A stretch of 64,000 nt of DNA. Source: Panulirus ornatus. Taxonomy: Eukaryota; Arthropoda; Malacostraca; Decapoda; Palinuridae. The stretch is from the NCBI RefSeq assembly GCF_036320965.1, contig NC_092228.1, forward strand, positions 16,573,893 to 16,637,892. Direction: 5' to 3'. The notes under the pieces were generated by a model that did no database searches, had not been told where the DNA came from, and was given only the letters and a program-made list of their open reading frames with translations. Below, in pieces: positions 11,335 to 23,342 of the stretch. A program made the position numbers and the translations under genes. Position 1 is the first letter of the stretch. Each line of letters starts with the position of its first letter.

Positions 11335-13420
11335 ATGGAGACATCAGGATATGTTGACATGACGTCAGATGACATGTCATGTGGACAGCAAGCGACGCTG
11401 CCATGGAGGCATCATGTTGCCATGCAGAAATTAACGGACATGTTGCCATTGAGACATCATGAATCATGTTGCCATACATATATACATCAAAAGACATGCT
11501 GCCATGGAGACACCACGAGATACGTTGCCATGAAGAAATGGAAAACTCATGCTACATGGAGGGACATCAAGGGATCAAGTTGCCATGGAGGGACATCAAG
11601 GATCATGTTGCCATAGAGGGACATCAAGGATCATGTTGCCATAGAGGGAAATCAAGGATCGTGTTGCCATGGAGGGACATCAAGGATCATGTTGCCATGG
11701 AGGAACATCAAGGGATCATGTTGCCATGGAGGGACATCAAGGATCATGTTGCCATGGAGGTACATCAAGGATCATGTTGCCATGGAGGTACATCAAGGAT
11801 CATGTTGCCATGGAGGTACATCAAGGGATCATGTTGCCATGGAGTTACATCAAGGGATCATGTTGCCATGGAGGGACATCAAGGATCGTGTTGCCATGGA
11901 GGAACATCAAGGGATCATGTTGCCATGGAGGAACATCAAGGGATCATGTTGCCATGGAGGTACATCAAGGATCATGTTGCCATGGAGGTACATCAAGGGA
12001 TCATGTTGCCATGGAGGTACATCAAGGGATCATGTTGCCATGGAGGGACATCAAGGATCGTGTTGCCATGGAAGTACATCAAGGGATCATGTTGCCATGG
12101 AGGGACATCAAGGATCGTGTTGCCATGGAAGTACATCAAGGGATCATGTTGCCATGGAGGGACATCAAGGGATCATATTGCCATGGAGGTACATCAAGGA
12201 TCATGTTGCCATGGAGGTACATCAAGGGATCATGTTGCCATGGAGGGACATCAAGGGATCATGTTGCCATGGAGGGACATCAAGGATCATGTTGCCATGG
12301 AGGGACATCAAGGATCGTGTTGCCATGGAGGGACATCAAGGATCGTGTTGCCATGGAGGAAATCAAGGATCATGTTGCCATGAAGCAATCAAGGATCATG
12401 TTGCCATGGAGGGACATCAAGGATCGTGTTGCCATGGAGGAAATCAAGGATCATGTTGCCATGAAGCAATCAAGGATCATGTTGCCATGGAGGGACATCA
12501 AGGATCGTGTTGCCATGGAGGAAATCAAGGATCATGTTGCCATGGAGGAAATCAAGGATCATGTTGCCATGGAGGGACATCAAGGATCGTGTTGCCATGG
12601 AGGGACATCAAGGATCATGTTGCCATGGAGGGACATCAAGGGATCATGTTGCCATGGAGGAACATCGAGGATCATGTTGCCATGGAGGGACATCAAGGGA
12701 TCATGTTGCCATGGAGGGACATCAAGGATCATGTTGCCATGGAGGGACATCAAGGATCGTGTTGCCATGGAGGGACATCAAGGATCGTGTTGCCATGGAG
12801 GAAATCAAGGATCATGTTGCCATGAAGCAATCAAGGATCATGTTGCCATGGAGGGACATCAAGGATCGTGTTGCCATGGAGGAAATCAAGGATCATGTTG
12901 CCATGAAGCAATCAAGGATCATGTTGCCATGGAGGGACATCAAGGATCGTGTTGCCATGGAGGAAATCAAGGATCATGTTGCCATGGAGGAAATCAAGGA
13001 TCATGTTGCCATGGAGGGACATCAAGGATCGTGTTGCCATGGAGGGACATCAAGGATCATGTTGCCATGGAGGGACATCAAGGGATCATGTTGCCATGGA
13101 GGAACATCGAGGATCATGTTGCAATAGGGACATCAAGGGATCAAGCTGCCATAGAGGGACATCAAAGATTATGTTGCCTTGGAGGGTCATCAAGGATCGT
13201 GTTGCCATGGAGGGATATCAAGGATCATGTTGCCATGGAAGGACATCAAGGAATCATGTTGCCATGGAGGGATATCAAGGGATCATGTTACCATAGGGAC
13301 ATCAAGGGATCGTGTTGCCATGGAGGGTCATCAAGGATCGTGTTGCCATGGAAGGACATCAAGGGACCGCGTCGCCATGGAGTCATCCAGGGACCACGTT
13401 GTCATGCCCATGTTTCAGAC
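11335..13420. repeat. 28/29-bp minisatellite with higher-order structure
   Basis: About 65 units containing CATGTTGCCATGGAGG followed by (G/T)ACATCAAGGAT. Unit length switches between 28 and 29 bp by an extra G (AAGGAT/AAGGGAT). Edges (11335-11560 and 13110-13420) are degenerate and the core is homogeneous. A block of about 455 bp starting near 12225 recurs without visible change 442 bp downstream (to about 13122), including the rare GGAAATCAAGG and GAAGCAATCAAGG variants. Because 28 is not a multiple of three, one strand is open in all frames, giving spurious frames up to 586 codons. Confidence 0.97.
11360..11380. promoter_or_regulatory. CRE palindrome next to a second palindrome
   Basis: TGACGTCA at 11360-11367 is a perfect CREB/ATF site. 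It is followed at 11369-11380 by ATGACATGTCAT, a perfect 12-bp palindrome. Both lie at the degenerate left edge of the 28-bp array. Function is unknown and either could be chance. Confidence 0.25.
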
Positions 13421-13701
13421 CTCCAGTAAAACTGTCGCGGTGGATCACTGCCCAACCAAACTGCCCTCCCCCCCCTAATATGTCGCCAATTATAAACACG
13501 AGACCAAATAGGGAAGGCGGCCTCAGAGCCCGACGTCCCATGGTCCACACCCAAGCCGGTCCAGCCAGACGCCAAGGGGCTTGGAAACTGTCCTAACCCG
13601 TCCCACACCAGCACCATCCTCCCACCCTGGCGAACTGTGAGGCAACACTAGTTCCAGAATGAGGAAGGCGGGCTGGCCACTATTCTCATTTACTCTTAAA
13701 A

Positions 13702-13702
<1 letters not shown>
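13421..13702. other. Unassigned sequence
   Basis: Right flank of the 28-bp array, C-rich, with no recognisable gene. Confidence 0.4.

Positions 13703-13767
<65 letters not shown>
13703..13767. repeat. (TA)n microsatellite
   Basis: 65 bp of TA. About 60-110 bp downstream, CATGGGGATTAACATGA is directly duplicated (near 13840 and 13860). Confidence 0.97.
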
Positions 13768-13773
<6 letters not shown>

Positions 13774-14038
13774 GGTCTCGTGTGTGAGTGTATTATGTGT
13801 CTACGTGAAGCACCATTCTCGAATGACACCATCTGATCACATGGGGATTAACATGATCGCATGGGGATTAACATGACTGTGGCTCCATTAGGTTATGTAC
13901 AGTGTATCGTAGTTTTACACAGGATCACCACCAAACCTTTCTTAAAAGGAAAGAAAGAAAAGAGGCTTAATGACAAGACAGTCGTTAGCTAGGAACAGAT
14001 AAACGAGGGAAAAAAAAATAGGGAAAACGAGAGAACAG

Positions 14039-14039
<1 letters not shown>

Positions 14040-14107
<68 letters not shown>
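14040..14107. repeat. (TG)n microsatellite
   Basis: 68 bp of GT. Confidence 0.97.
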
Positions 14108-14110
<3 letters not shown>

Positions 14111-14667
14111 ACTTTATGAATAATAACAAAGAAAAAATAAACTTCGACACTTACGTTTGACGACGACGAGTGTGTGATCAAACCCACACACATACACTAG
14201 CTTAGCACTTAAAGTCCCCCACGGCTTCAGCACCTCCGCTCACTACTTCCGAAGCTGGCAGTACCAAGGAGGGACAGGGGCAGGGTGAGGAGGAGTTGCG
14301 TCTCTCGTCCCTGGAGGAGGATGGGGGGTGAGGGAGGCCTCGCCGAAGCAAGAGATAAGATAATCAATCTTAAGTCTCGCTGGGAGAGGAGTCGCAACAC
14401 ACAGCCACCCACGTGGAGGCGGGCAGGCGAGGTGAGGAGAGCGGGACGGGCGGGCGGGTGGCCGCGCTAGTCGTGGGGGGAAGAGATGGTCTCTATGGTC
14501 AAGCTCTTCTTCCCTCCAAAGTTTCCTTTATATATATATAGTCTCCACTCGGCTGACTTCACGCAAACCTCATGGAGTCACGGACACAAGGATCACACGA
14601 CACGATCACTCGTAGTAAGGCGTCTGGGGAAATATATATATATATATACACACATATATATATACAC

Positions 14668-14699
<32 letters not shown>

Positions 14700-14937
14700 C
14701 TGACGTATGACAGTACGGTAGTAAATGTAGCACACACAACACTGGTGGAGTGGGAGGGCGCGGGGCCACGCTGATGTTTCAGGCGATGATAACGCTAAGT
14801 ACGACCACTGTCCACAGTAGATTCACACTCGGTGGGGACACTGCTCCATGTTTACTCTTCGTGGGGGGAGGGGGAGGGGGGAGGAGAAGCACAGCACAAC
14901 AAAGCCAGCTGGGGCTGGATAGTGAGGGGGGAGGGGG

Positions 14938-14939
<2 letters not shown>
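14108..14939. other. GC-rich unassigned block
   Basis: 14230-14480 is G/C-rich with CpG-containing runs such as GGGCGGGCGGGTGGCCGCGC, ending in a TA/CA-rich patch at 14628-14700. The composition would suit a promoter or 5' UTR, but no transcription start signal or exon is evident. Confidence 0.35.
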
Positions 14940-14990
<51 letters not shown>

Positions 14991-15070
14991 GGGTAGCAGG
15001 AGGAGCAGCTTGGACACGGGGCGGCCGGCCGGACGGACAAGCGACGGCAGCAGCAGCAGCAGCAGCAGCA
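14940..15070. repeat. (TG)n and (GCA)n microsatellites
   Basis: TG at 14940-14989 and GCA at about 15046-15070. The trinucleotide run reads poly-Ser, poly-Gln or poly-Ala on one strand, but no surrounding gene is recognised. Confidence 0.93.
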
Positions 15071-15179
15071 CCTCCTATACCACGACGACGATGACCACCA
15101 GCACCACCACCACAAACCACCACACCTCAGAATCAATACCATCCACAGGTTGTCTCACACCACACATACCATCCTCGGA

Positions 15180-15671
15180 CCGCCACCGGCGTTAATGGCG
15201 AGGGGGTGGGGTGCGTTGCTGTGGGTGCGTGGGACGTGGTCTCAGTGAGTGCGTGTTGTGTGCGAGGTGTCTCAGTGTGCCTGCGGTAGAGGCAGGGAGG
15301 CGAGTGGTGCTGGGGGTAGCTTAGGAAAGGAGGGATGTGTTGTGTGTGTGGGCAACCCTCCCCGCCCGCTCGCCTCAGCCAACCAGGGCGAAGCGCGCGA
15401 ACCCCATGGACCGCATGGTGTGCTCGGGAGGAGGAGGGAGAGGGAGGCTGGGAGGGAGAGAGAGGGAGGCAGGACAGTGACGCTGGTTCCTCCACGGGTT
15501 ATGGTGCGAGGGTCACCCACTTGCTGTGTGTATAGTGAGTGCTCACTCTGGGAAGGATGGCAGGACCAGAAGAGTGGATGTGAGGATGATGGTGAGATGC
15601 GTCTAGCGAGAATGATGATTGGTGGTGGGGAATGTCGCAAACCACAACGGCTATGGTGGGTGGGAGGAGAG

Positions 15672-15711
<40 letters not shown>

Positions 15712-16335
15712 TACTCACAATGTCAGTGATAATGAGGGGCACCACGAGGCATGGTGGCTACTGTGGTGAGGGTGATGGACGGGAACTACTGAGTCTCTGG
15801 TGTGGAGGCCCAAGGTGTATGGGGTCGTCCCGTCTCGGGATCTCGAACTAAGAGTGGATGCGGTGGAAGACCACTGGAGTAGGATGGGTTTTTTTTTTTA
15901 TGGTGGTGTGAGGGGTGGAGAGGGTTGGGTTGGGGGAAGGAGTAGGTGTCCAAGGCACGAACGGCGGTGGTGATGAGGATCAAAAGCGACCGAGGGGAGG
16001 ACGCCGCGCAGGCACAGGTGGTATTGAGAGGTGTGGTTGGGTGAGGCGACCCAGGGTTATGGTGGTGTTTATGGCAGTCCCGGGAATGTGGAGCAGAGGT
16101 TGAGGAGGTGGTGTGGTGGAGACCCCCAGGTGTGTATGGTGGAGATGGTCCGGGCAAGACCTTGAGATGGAGTGATAGTAGTAGTGGCGGTGGTGGTGGT
16201 GGGGACCCCAGGAATATGGTGGTGGTTGAGGGAACCCAGAGACGTGTTGGAGGTGACCCAGTTGAGTGGTGGCGATGGAGGGCCTAATTAATGGTATGGT
16301 GGTGGGGGGAAAATCCACTACGGGTGATGAGGCGG
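15180..16335. other. GT/GGT-rich low-complexity block
   Basis: Strong strand asymmetry: the plus strand is G- and T-rich with recurring GGTGGT and GAGGTGG. From about 15880 the pattern suggests a very decayed array around GTGGTGGTTGAGG / GACCCAGG. A (CA)n sits at 15673-15709. Long frames here are compositional and none matches a family I know. Confidence 0.45.
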
Positions 16336-16336
16336 T

Positions 16337-16339
<3 letters not shown>

Positions 16340-16421
<82 letters not shown>
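16340..16421. repeat. (GA)n microsatellite
   Basis: 82 bp of GA, one of the longest in the window. Confidence 0.97.
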
Positions 16422-16423
<2 letters not shown>

Positions 16424-16869
16424 ACCCAGGCGTAGGTGCGTACTGTGCTGGCTGGGGGAATCCAAACGTATGGTTGTACAAGCCTGGCGACCACACCCAC
16501 CCACCCCTCATTGCTGTGACGGAGAGAGGGAAGAACTTCCAAGACCACGATGGCGCTGGGGGGGGCAAGGAGAACAGTGCTGGCAGTGGAATGAACAACC
16601 CCTCACACACACACACACATACATACACACAGTGATGAGGGGATTCCTGGGTTAATGCAGCGGTGGTTAGTGGTGTTGGGGTGGGAGTGGAGGCGTGGGA
16701 GGAACTGTGGAGTAGCGGTGACACCGAGGCGAGCCGTGGTACACGGTGATCACACAGTGTCATGTGGTGATGGCTGGGCCACCGTGGTATGTGGTAATGC
16801 ATGCGGGTATCCATGAATACCAAGACGAGTCGGTGCACTTCACGCTATAACCTTAAACTACACAGTAAC

Positions 16870-17170
16870 GACCCTCCCAACCTCATCCAACACAGCCAGA
16901 CCCTCCCAACCTCACCCAACACAGCCAGACCCTCCCAACCTCACGCTAGAGACTCTACTGAACCCAACACAGTCACACCCTTCCAACCTCACGTTAGAGA
17001 CTCTACTGAACCCAACACAGTCACACCCTTCCAACCTCACGTTAGAGACTCTACTGAACCCAACACAGTCACACCCTTCCAACCTCACGTTAGAGACTCT
17101 ACTGAACCCAACACAGCCAGACCCTCCTATGCTGTACCTGACGTTATAAACTTTACCGACGACCCCAACA
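16870..17170. repeat. 48-bp minisatellite
   Basis: Four clear units around AGAGACTCTACTGAACCC and AACACAGTCACACCCTTCC. Partial units (CCAGACCCTCCCAACCTCA) lie upstream from about 16870 and a diverged one follows to 17170. As 48 is a multiple of three, both strands stay open through it. Confidence 0.93.
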
Positions 17171-17249
17171 CAGCATGACCCCGCCCAGCCGTCCCTCACG
17201 TGATAAACCTCAACAAACTGAACAACAAGCAACTGTTCCCCAACTGATG

Positions 17250-18575
17250 GTTAACGTACTGATACAATACCTAAAACAATGATACAATACCTAAAACAAT
17301 GATACAATACCTAAAGCAATGATACAATACCTAAAACAATGATACAATACCTAAAGCAATGATACAATACCTAAAGCAATGATACAATACCTAAAACAAT
17401 GATACAATACCTAAAACAATGATACAATACCTAAAACAATGATACAATACCTAAAACAACGATACAATACCAAAAGCAATGATACAATACCTAAAACAAT
17501 GATACAATACCTAAAACAATGATACAATACCTAAAACAATGATACAATACCTAAAGCAATGATACAATACCTAAAGCAATGATACAATACCTAAAACAAC
17601 GATACAATACCTAAAACAATGATACAATACCTAAAACAATGATACAATACCTAAAACAATACAATACCTAAAACAATGATACAATACCTAAAACAATGAT
17701 ACAATACCTAAAACAATGATACAATACCTAAAACAATGATACAATACCTAAAACAATGATACAATACCTAAAACAATGATACAATACCTAATACAATGAT
17801 ACAATACCTAAAACAATGATACAATACCTAAAACAATGATACAATACCTAAAACAATGATACAATACCTTAAAATGATACAACACCTAAAACAATGATAC
17901 AATACCTAAAACAATGATACAATACCTAAAACAATGATACAATACCTAAAGCAATGATACAATACCTAAAACAATGATACAATGCCTAAAGCAATGATAC
18001 AATACCTAAAACAATGATACAATACCTAAAGCAATGATACAATACCTAAAGCAATGATACAATACCTAAAACAACGATGCAATACCTAAAACAACGATGC
18101 AATACCTAAAACAATGATACAATACCTAAAACAACGACGCAATACCTAAAGCAATGATACAATACCTAAAGCAATGATACAATACCTAAAACAACGATGC
18201 AATACCTAAAGCAATGATACAATACCTAAAACAAAGATACAATACCTAAAACAATGATGCAATACCTAAAGCAATGATACAATACCTATAGCAATGATAC
18301 AATACCTAAAACAATGACACAATACCTAAAGCAATGATGCAATACCTAAAGCAATGTTGCAATACCTAAAGCAATGATGCAATACCTGAAGCAACGATAC
18401 AATACCTAAAGCAACGATACAATACCTAAAGCACTGATGCAATACCTAAAGCAATGATGCAATACCTAAAGCACTGATGCAATACCTAAAGCAATGATGC
18501 AATACCTAAAGCAACGATACAATACCTAAAGCAATGACACAATACCTAAAGCAACGCTGCAATACCTAAAGCAAC
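17250..18575. repeat. 20-bp minisatellite, about 66 units
   Basis: Units of GATACAATACCTAAAACAAT. Two main variants (AAAACAAT and AAAGCAAT) are interspersed. Near 17655 one unit lost GAT plus two bases, shifting the phase. Left and central units are nearly uniform. From about 18060 rightwards units gain GATGC, CAACG and GCACTG changes, so homogeneity falls towards the right edge. Stops occur in every frame. Confidence 0.97.
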
Positions 18576-18579
18576 CCAA

Positions 18580-19100
18580 ACACCCACATTCAAGAGGATA
18601 GATATGTCAATACACCGGACGACACCCACCACAACGTGTCATGGAACAGATCCACATGAGTAAAGTGATTCACACACTCAGACCTAACAAGGGTAAGACC
18701 TGACCCATCCTGTCTCATTGTACCTCACTTCAAACTCCTCCACTCCACCTACGTGTGACTCTCCCATTCCATCTCTGACTCTTCCATTTCACCTCTTTTT
18801 TTTACTCTTCCATTCCACCTGTAACTCTTCCATTCCACCTCCGACTCTCCTATTCCACCATTCTCTTTCCCTCCGTTCCTCCACCAGAACCCCTAGAGGA
18901 GGATCGCCACACGACACCCCACAGTAAGACCACGTCCTCCTAACCACCTGCATCTCTTAAGAGATACTGTTTTGCCTCGTCGATTCCAGAGGGTCGATAC
19001 TGTTGTACTGTTACGTGGTGTTCTTGAGAAACTCTTGGTTACAGGTACACGAATCACAAAATATTACATACCAAAAAATGTATTTCAGTGACGGTTGTCT
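18580..19100. other. Unassigned sequence with pyrimidine-rich degenerate repeat
   Basis: 18727-18870 carries about six diverged copies of ACTCTTCCATTCCACCT. The rest shows no gene. Confidence 0.5.
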
Positions 19101-19101
19101 T

Positions 19102-19570
19102 AAATGCTGTAGGGACGTTTTTATCAAATGCTGCAGGGACGTTTGTACTAAATGCTGCAGGGACGTTTTTATTAAATGCCGCAGGGACGTTCTTACTAAA
19201 TGCTGCAAGGACGTTTTTATTAAATGCTGATGGGACGTTTGAACTAAATGCTGCAGGGACGTTTTTTATCAAATGCTGCAGAGACGTTTTTATCAAATGC
19301 TGATGGGACGTTTTTATTAAATGCTGATGGGACGTTTTTATTAAATGCTGATGGGACGTATGTACTAAATGCTGCAGGGACGTTTTTATCAAATGCTGCA
19401 GGGACGTTTTTATCAAATGCTGATGGGACGTTTTTATCAAATGCTGCAGGGACGTTTTTATTAAATGCTGATGGGACGCTTGCACTAAATGCTGCAGGGA
19501 TGCTTTTATTAAATGCTGCAGGGACGTTTTTATTAAATGCTGCAGGGACGTTTTTATTAAATGCTGCAGA
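19102..19570. repeat. 24-bp minisatellite
   Basis: About 20 units containing ATGCTGCAGGGACGTTT followed by TTAT(T/C)AA. Variants TGATGGGACG and GTTTGTACTAA recur. As 24 is a multiple of three, each frame reads an octapeptide repeat (for example NAAGTFLL on plus, HLIKTSLQ on minus) and frames up to 194 codons result. There is no initiation context, signal peptide or flanking coding sequence to support a gene. Confidence 0.96.
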
Positions 19571-19642
19571 GTTTGACAACATGTTCTGCTGTGGTGCGAA
19601 TGAACTCTCCTTGTACATCTTACATTACACACACACACACAC

Positions 19643-19765
19643 TAGGGCTCCCGCGGTGTCGTGGTTGACGCTGCTGACCATCATTCACACACAGGCCTCA
19701 CCCACCGGTTTCAAATCCAGGGCGCGGCAGTCGGCCCACAGCTAACCCAGCTGTTCGTTCTTCCT
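19643..19765 (+). mobile_element. tRNA-derived SINE, copy 2
   Basis: A-box-like TGTCGTGGTTGACGCTGC near 19657 and B-box-like GGTTTCAAATCC near 19708, then GCGCGGCAGTCGG, CCCACAG, TAACCCAGCTGTTC. The last part matches copy 1 at 6057-6090, and the copy ends by about 19765. A short CA run precedes it at 19629-19641. Confidence 0.6.
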
Positions 19766-20017
19766 GATATGACCCCAACTGTGAGTAAAAATTTCGATAT
19801 CTTCAATTCAAATGAGCCTTTAAAGAGTACAATGAAGGTATACATATGTATAATGTTCGCGGAGGAATACAAAACATATTTTGTAAATGTTTTCTCATTT
19901 CTCGCGACTCAAAAATTACTAATTCACACGATTATACGTTCGTAATGCCGGTATAAATTACGCTAATTTGCAAAGCAATAAATTAAGCTTTTCAATTCAA
20001 GTTCCTCTCATTAAATC

Positions 20018-20932
20018 AGGAGGGGAAAGTAGAGATAGTGCTGGCTAGAGTATACTTCCAACACTCACATCAGGAGGGGAAGTAGAGATAGTGCTGGCTA
20101 GAGTATACTTCCAACACTCACATCAGGAGGGAGGAAAGTAGAGATAGTGTTGGCTAGATTATAATTCCAACACACATCAGGAGGGGAAGTAGAGATAGTG
20201 CTGGCTAGAGTATACTTCCAACACTCACATCAGGAGGGAGGAAAGTAGAGATAGTGTTGGCTAGATTATAATTCCAACACACATCAGGAGGGGAAGTAGA
20301 GATAGTGCTGGCTAGAGTATACTTCCAACACTCACATCAGGAGGGAGGAAAGTAGAGATAGTGTTGGCTAGATTATAATTCCAACACACATCAGGAGGGG
20401 AAGTAGAGATAGTGTTGGCTAGATTATAATTCCAACACACATCAGGAGGGGAAGTAGAGATAGTGTTGGCTAGATTATAATTCCAACACACATCAGGAGG
20501 GGAAGTAGAGATAGTGTTGGCTAGAGTATAATTCCAACACACATCAGGAGGGGAAGTAGAGATAGTGTTGGCTAGAGTATAATTCCAACACACATCAGGA
20601 GGGGAAGTAGAGATAGTGTTGGCTAGAGTATAATTCCAACACACATCAGGAGGGGAAGTAGAGATAGTGTTGGCTAGAGTATACTTCCAACACTCACATC
20701 AGGAGGGGAAGTAGAGATAGTGTTGGCTAGAGTATACTTCCAACACTCACATCAGGAGGGGAAGTAGAGATAGTGTTGGCTAGAGTATACTTCCAACACT
20801 CACATCAGGAGGGGAAGTAGAGATAGTGTTGGCTAGAGTATAATTCCAACACACATCAGGAGGGGAAGTAGAGATAGTGTTGGCTAGAGTATAATTCCAA
20901 CACTCACATCAGGAGGGGGACGACGAGATAGC
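20018..20932. repeat. 51/53-bp minisatellite with three unit types
   Basis: About 17 units sharing GAGATAGTGTTGGCTAGAG and TTCCAACAC. Type 1 ends CTTCCAACACTCA (53 bp). Type 2 ends AATTCCAACACA (51 bp). Type 3 has an extra GAGGAAAG-type insertion. In the left third the types alternate, while centre and right hold runs of one type. The 51-bp form reads a 17-residue repeat on the minus strand. Confidence 0.95.
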
Positions 20933-20934
20933 GT

Positions 20935-21308
20935 TGACCAATGTATAAACCCGTCGCTCACACAAACCCACTATCAGTGTCCAGTTCTATACACCGTGCA
21001 AGACACTTTTAAATAGTCTTGGAATCCCTCCTCAAGCCACCATTTCTCGAGACTATCACGAATCTTCCGGTCATCCCTCTGGTCATCAGTATGTCTCTCA
21101 TGAAGGAAGAAGACCCATCGCTGACACCCCTCTCCGGACTTAATAATGTGTGGTCATCTTCTGTGAGAAACTGTTGTGGCCCTTCATACATATATCAATT
21201 GCTTTTGACAGGGGGGGAGAGAGAGGGGGGGGGGGTTCATCTTTAAGTTCCCTTCTCACAGCTTTCCTCCCTCACTTTGCACCCTCCTATCTATCTTCCT
21301 CTCTGGCC

Positions 21309-21310
<2 letters not shown>
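20935..21310. other. Unassigned sequence
   Basis: Right flank of the 51/53-bp array, including a G run near 21210-21235. It could contain more of the Jockey-like LINE that starts downstream, but I see no supporting motif. Confidence 0.35.

Positions 21311-21380
<70 letters not shown>
21311..21380. repeat. (CT)n microsatellite
   Basis: 70 bp of TC just upstream of decayed RT coding sequence. Confidence 0.97.
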
Positions 21381-21384
<4 letters not shown>

Positions 21385-21404
21385 ATGGTCTATGAAATAT
21401 CCTC

Positions 21405-22400
21405 TTCCTCTTCTCCTATCAACAGCGGTTCTCCAGGGTCTTTTCCTGCCTCTAACACTTTTCTTCCTGGTTGTCAACAGTAATTTCATTCGCAGACGAC
21501 AACACGGAATTCCTTCATTTCCTTTATACTCGCTCCATCCCTCCCTCACTTGCCGGTCTACGTCTCGTTTCGTCACAACTTCCTCTATAAACTGGACCAC
21601 AGGATGTCCTGTTTAAAGGTCTATTTCAGCCCAGATCTCCAAGAACCCGCACAGCTTTTCCGTATTTTGTGAGACTTGTCCTACTTTCATCACTCAACAC
21701 TGAAAATACATGCATCACTGTTAACATGCAACATAAAACTTAAGACACCTCACATTACACATGAAGCTAAATCTCCCTCTGAGAAACTTCGAGTGTCCAG
21801 TTCAGATGCCTTAGAATCTCTTCGTCTGAACAGTCGCTCCAGTTATACAAAGGACTGATGCGTCCTCGCGTGGAGCACCTGATGGCACATCTTGGAAGGC
21901 TGAAGTTCAACATGCTAGACGGAATCGAATCGATAGTAATCCGCCTTATCAACTCTCACAGTCTGACCTTAAAACTTCATCTGCTTGCCCTAGTGGTTCC
22001 CTCTACCTCATTCATGGTCACTAATTTCGTTTCTGGTTCTGAGATCAAGGTGCCTGTTAGACCCTGCCCTTGGCTAGATCACGTTCATACCCGCCAAGCT
22101 ACCGCGTCACATGATTTCCTTGTGTGGCCGTAACTGGCAACTAAACACTGGCCCGTTGCGATATCTGTTTCTTTCCCTACACCTCTCAAGTTTTGGAGCT
22201 CTTACTTCCTTATGTCTTTCCCAAAAACAAAGACCTTGTCGTTTTTAGAATGAAGATCTTCCACTCGACCAAGCCTTTTGGTTTTCATTTTTCCTGATCT
22301 TCTTTCCCCTTCTCTTTAACCCCTTCCCATATTTCAATTACGACCAGGTCAAGCGGTAGACTTTAAGTCAGTGACTGGAGCCAACAACATAAAGTTATGA
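21405..22400 (+). pseudogene. Decayed Jockey-like LINE, RT palm to 3' end
   Basis: Shifting frames follow the order of a Jockey-type RT. A PxGS-like segment reads LQGLFLPLTLFFL near 21430. HSFADD with the catalytic FADD box lies at 21489-21500. A thumb region near 21740-21800 includes HITHEAKSPSEKL. QLYKGLMRPRVEH is at about 21847-21885 and VESKAFRLIN-like IESIVIRLINSHSLT near 21925-21967. The C-terminal TRQATASHDF is near 22090-22120. Frameshifts and stops interrupt throughout and the endonuclease and ORF1 are absent. A second, smaller copy lies at 24440-24890. Confidence 0.6.
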
Positions 22401-22779
22401 AATAAACTACTGACAGTCATTTCTCAATACAGCTGGCTGCTCCATCTGTGACAGTAACAGTGGACGGCATCACTCAAAAACTTTTTGTGTCGAACCCAAC
22501 GTTTATGGCTTTGAAAAGTCTGTGATGATGCTTCCTTTTGCCTTTTTAAGATGCATCCACCTTGGCAAAGTTTGGCAATTTCATCATTCTTCTGCATAAC
22601 TGCTCCTCTGACACATCTTGAGAGAAGGTTAAGCGGTTAGAAAAAGGTAACACAGACGCAAATAACTTGAACATGATCAATCATCATGAACTTCAAAAAA
22701 AAAAAAAAACTCTTTGAAGATAAAGAAAGCCCAGACCTGAAGTTCCTTCCAACATCCTTATATCTTTAAGACCTCTGTC
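22400..22779. other. Unassigned sequence
   Basis: Mixed sequence downstream of the LINE remnant with an oligo-A run near 22696-22710. No gene seen. Confidence 0.4.
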
Positions 22780-23342
22780 TTGAGTAGGTGTCTAAATGGC
22801 TTCTTTAACCTCTTGAGAACGACAGTGCGGCCCTTGAGTACGAGGGTCGAGGCCTTAACCTTGCCCTTGATGGGGGTAAAGTCAAATGCCAAAGACATCA
22901 ACCCTGAGGACCAACGGGATAAGGCTTCCAGGCCGCAACTTCCTCATGTATCGGCTGTATTTCTTAACCTCAAACTACCTACACCTTCCGCAACCTCTAC
23001 CATTCCAGCTCTTCCAGGCCATTCAGGACATGCGGAACATCCAGGTTAGTACTAGTGCCAGCCCGACCTACTGTCAAGGGTGTATGTCTGTCCATCCACG
23101 ACTACCGTCCTCTGTCTGTTCCCACGAGAGAATCTATCAGTCTGTCTGTCTGTCTTGCAGGAATTACAGCAGGCTCGCTCTCCTGGGACTCCTGTATGCC
23201 GGCCCCTGTAGCGACGGTAACAGTACACCTTCCAGGACCACTCGTCTTACCTGTACATCTGGCGCTGCCGCTGGGGAAGACTATTACACAATATGCCCAG
23301 TGGGTCGACTGTCGATTTCTCTTGCCTAGCATTACAGCATGA
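22780..23342 (+). CDS. Possible two-exon gene with a 116-nt intron, unknown product
   Basis: An open frame from an ATG at 22780 (or 22870) reaches CAG/GTTAGT at 23044/23045. A good acceptor, a pyrimidine-rich tract ending CTTGCAG, lies at 23160. Joining 23044 to 23161 keeps the frame (phase 1) and continues to a stop at 23340-23342, giving about 148 codons. The intron size suits an arthropod. The product is Pro/Leu/Ala-rich without a domain I recognise; the second exon reads hydrophobic (LPGPLVLPVHLALPLG). The frames are short enough to arise by chance, so this is a lead only. Confidence 0.2.

Noticed and set aside
11466..13429. Long overlapping plus-strand frames (305, 378 and 586 codons)
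   Set aside because: They are translations of the 28/29-bp minisatellite, open in all three frames because the unit lacks stops. No coding flank or initiation context.
15249..15851. 200-codon plus frame in GT/G-rich DNA
   Set aside because: The frame follows from composition (few T/A-rich stops), with overlapping frames open on the other strand and no motif.
17250..18575. Telomeric or centromeric satellite
   Set aside because: The unit is not TTAGG-like, and the array is short with unique DNA on both sides.
19054..19745. 165- and 194-codon frames with octapeptide repeats
   Set aside because: They read the 24-bp array. The antisense frame is as open as the sense frame.
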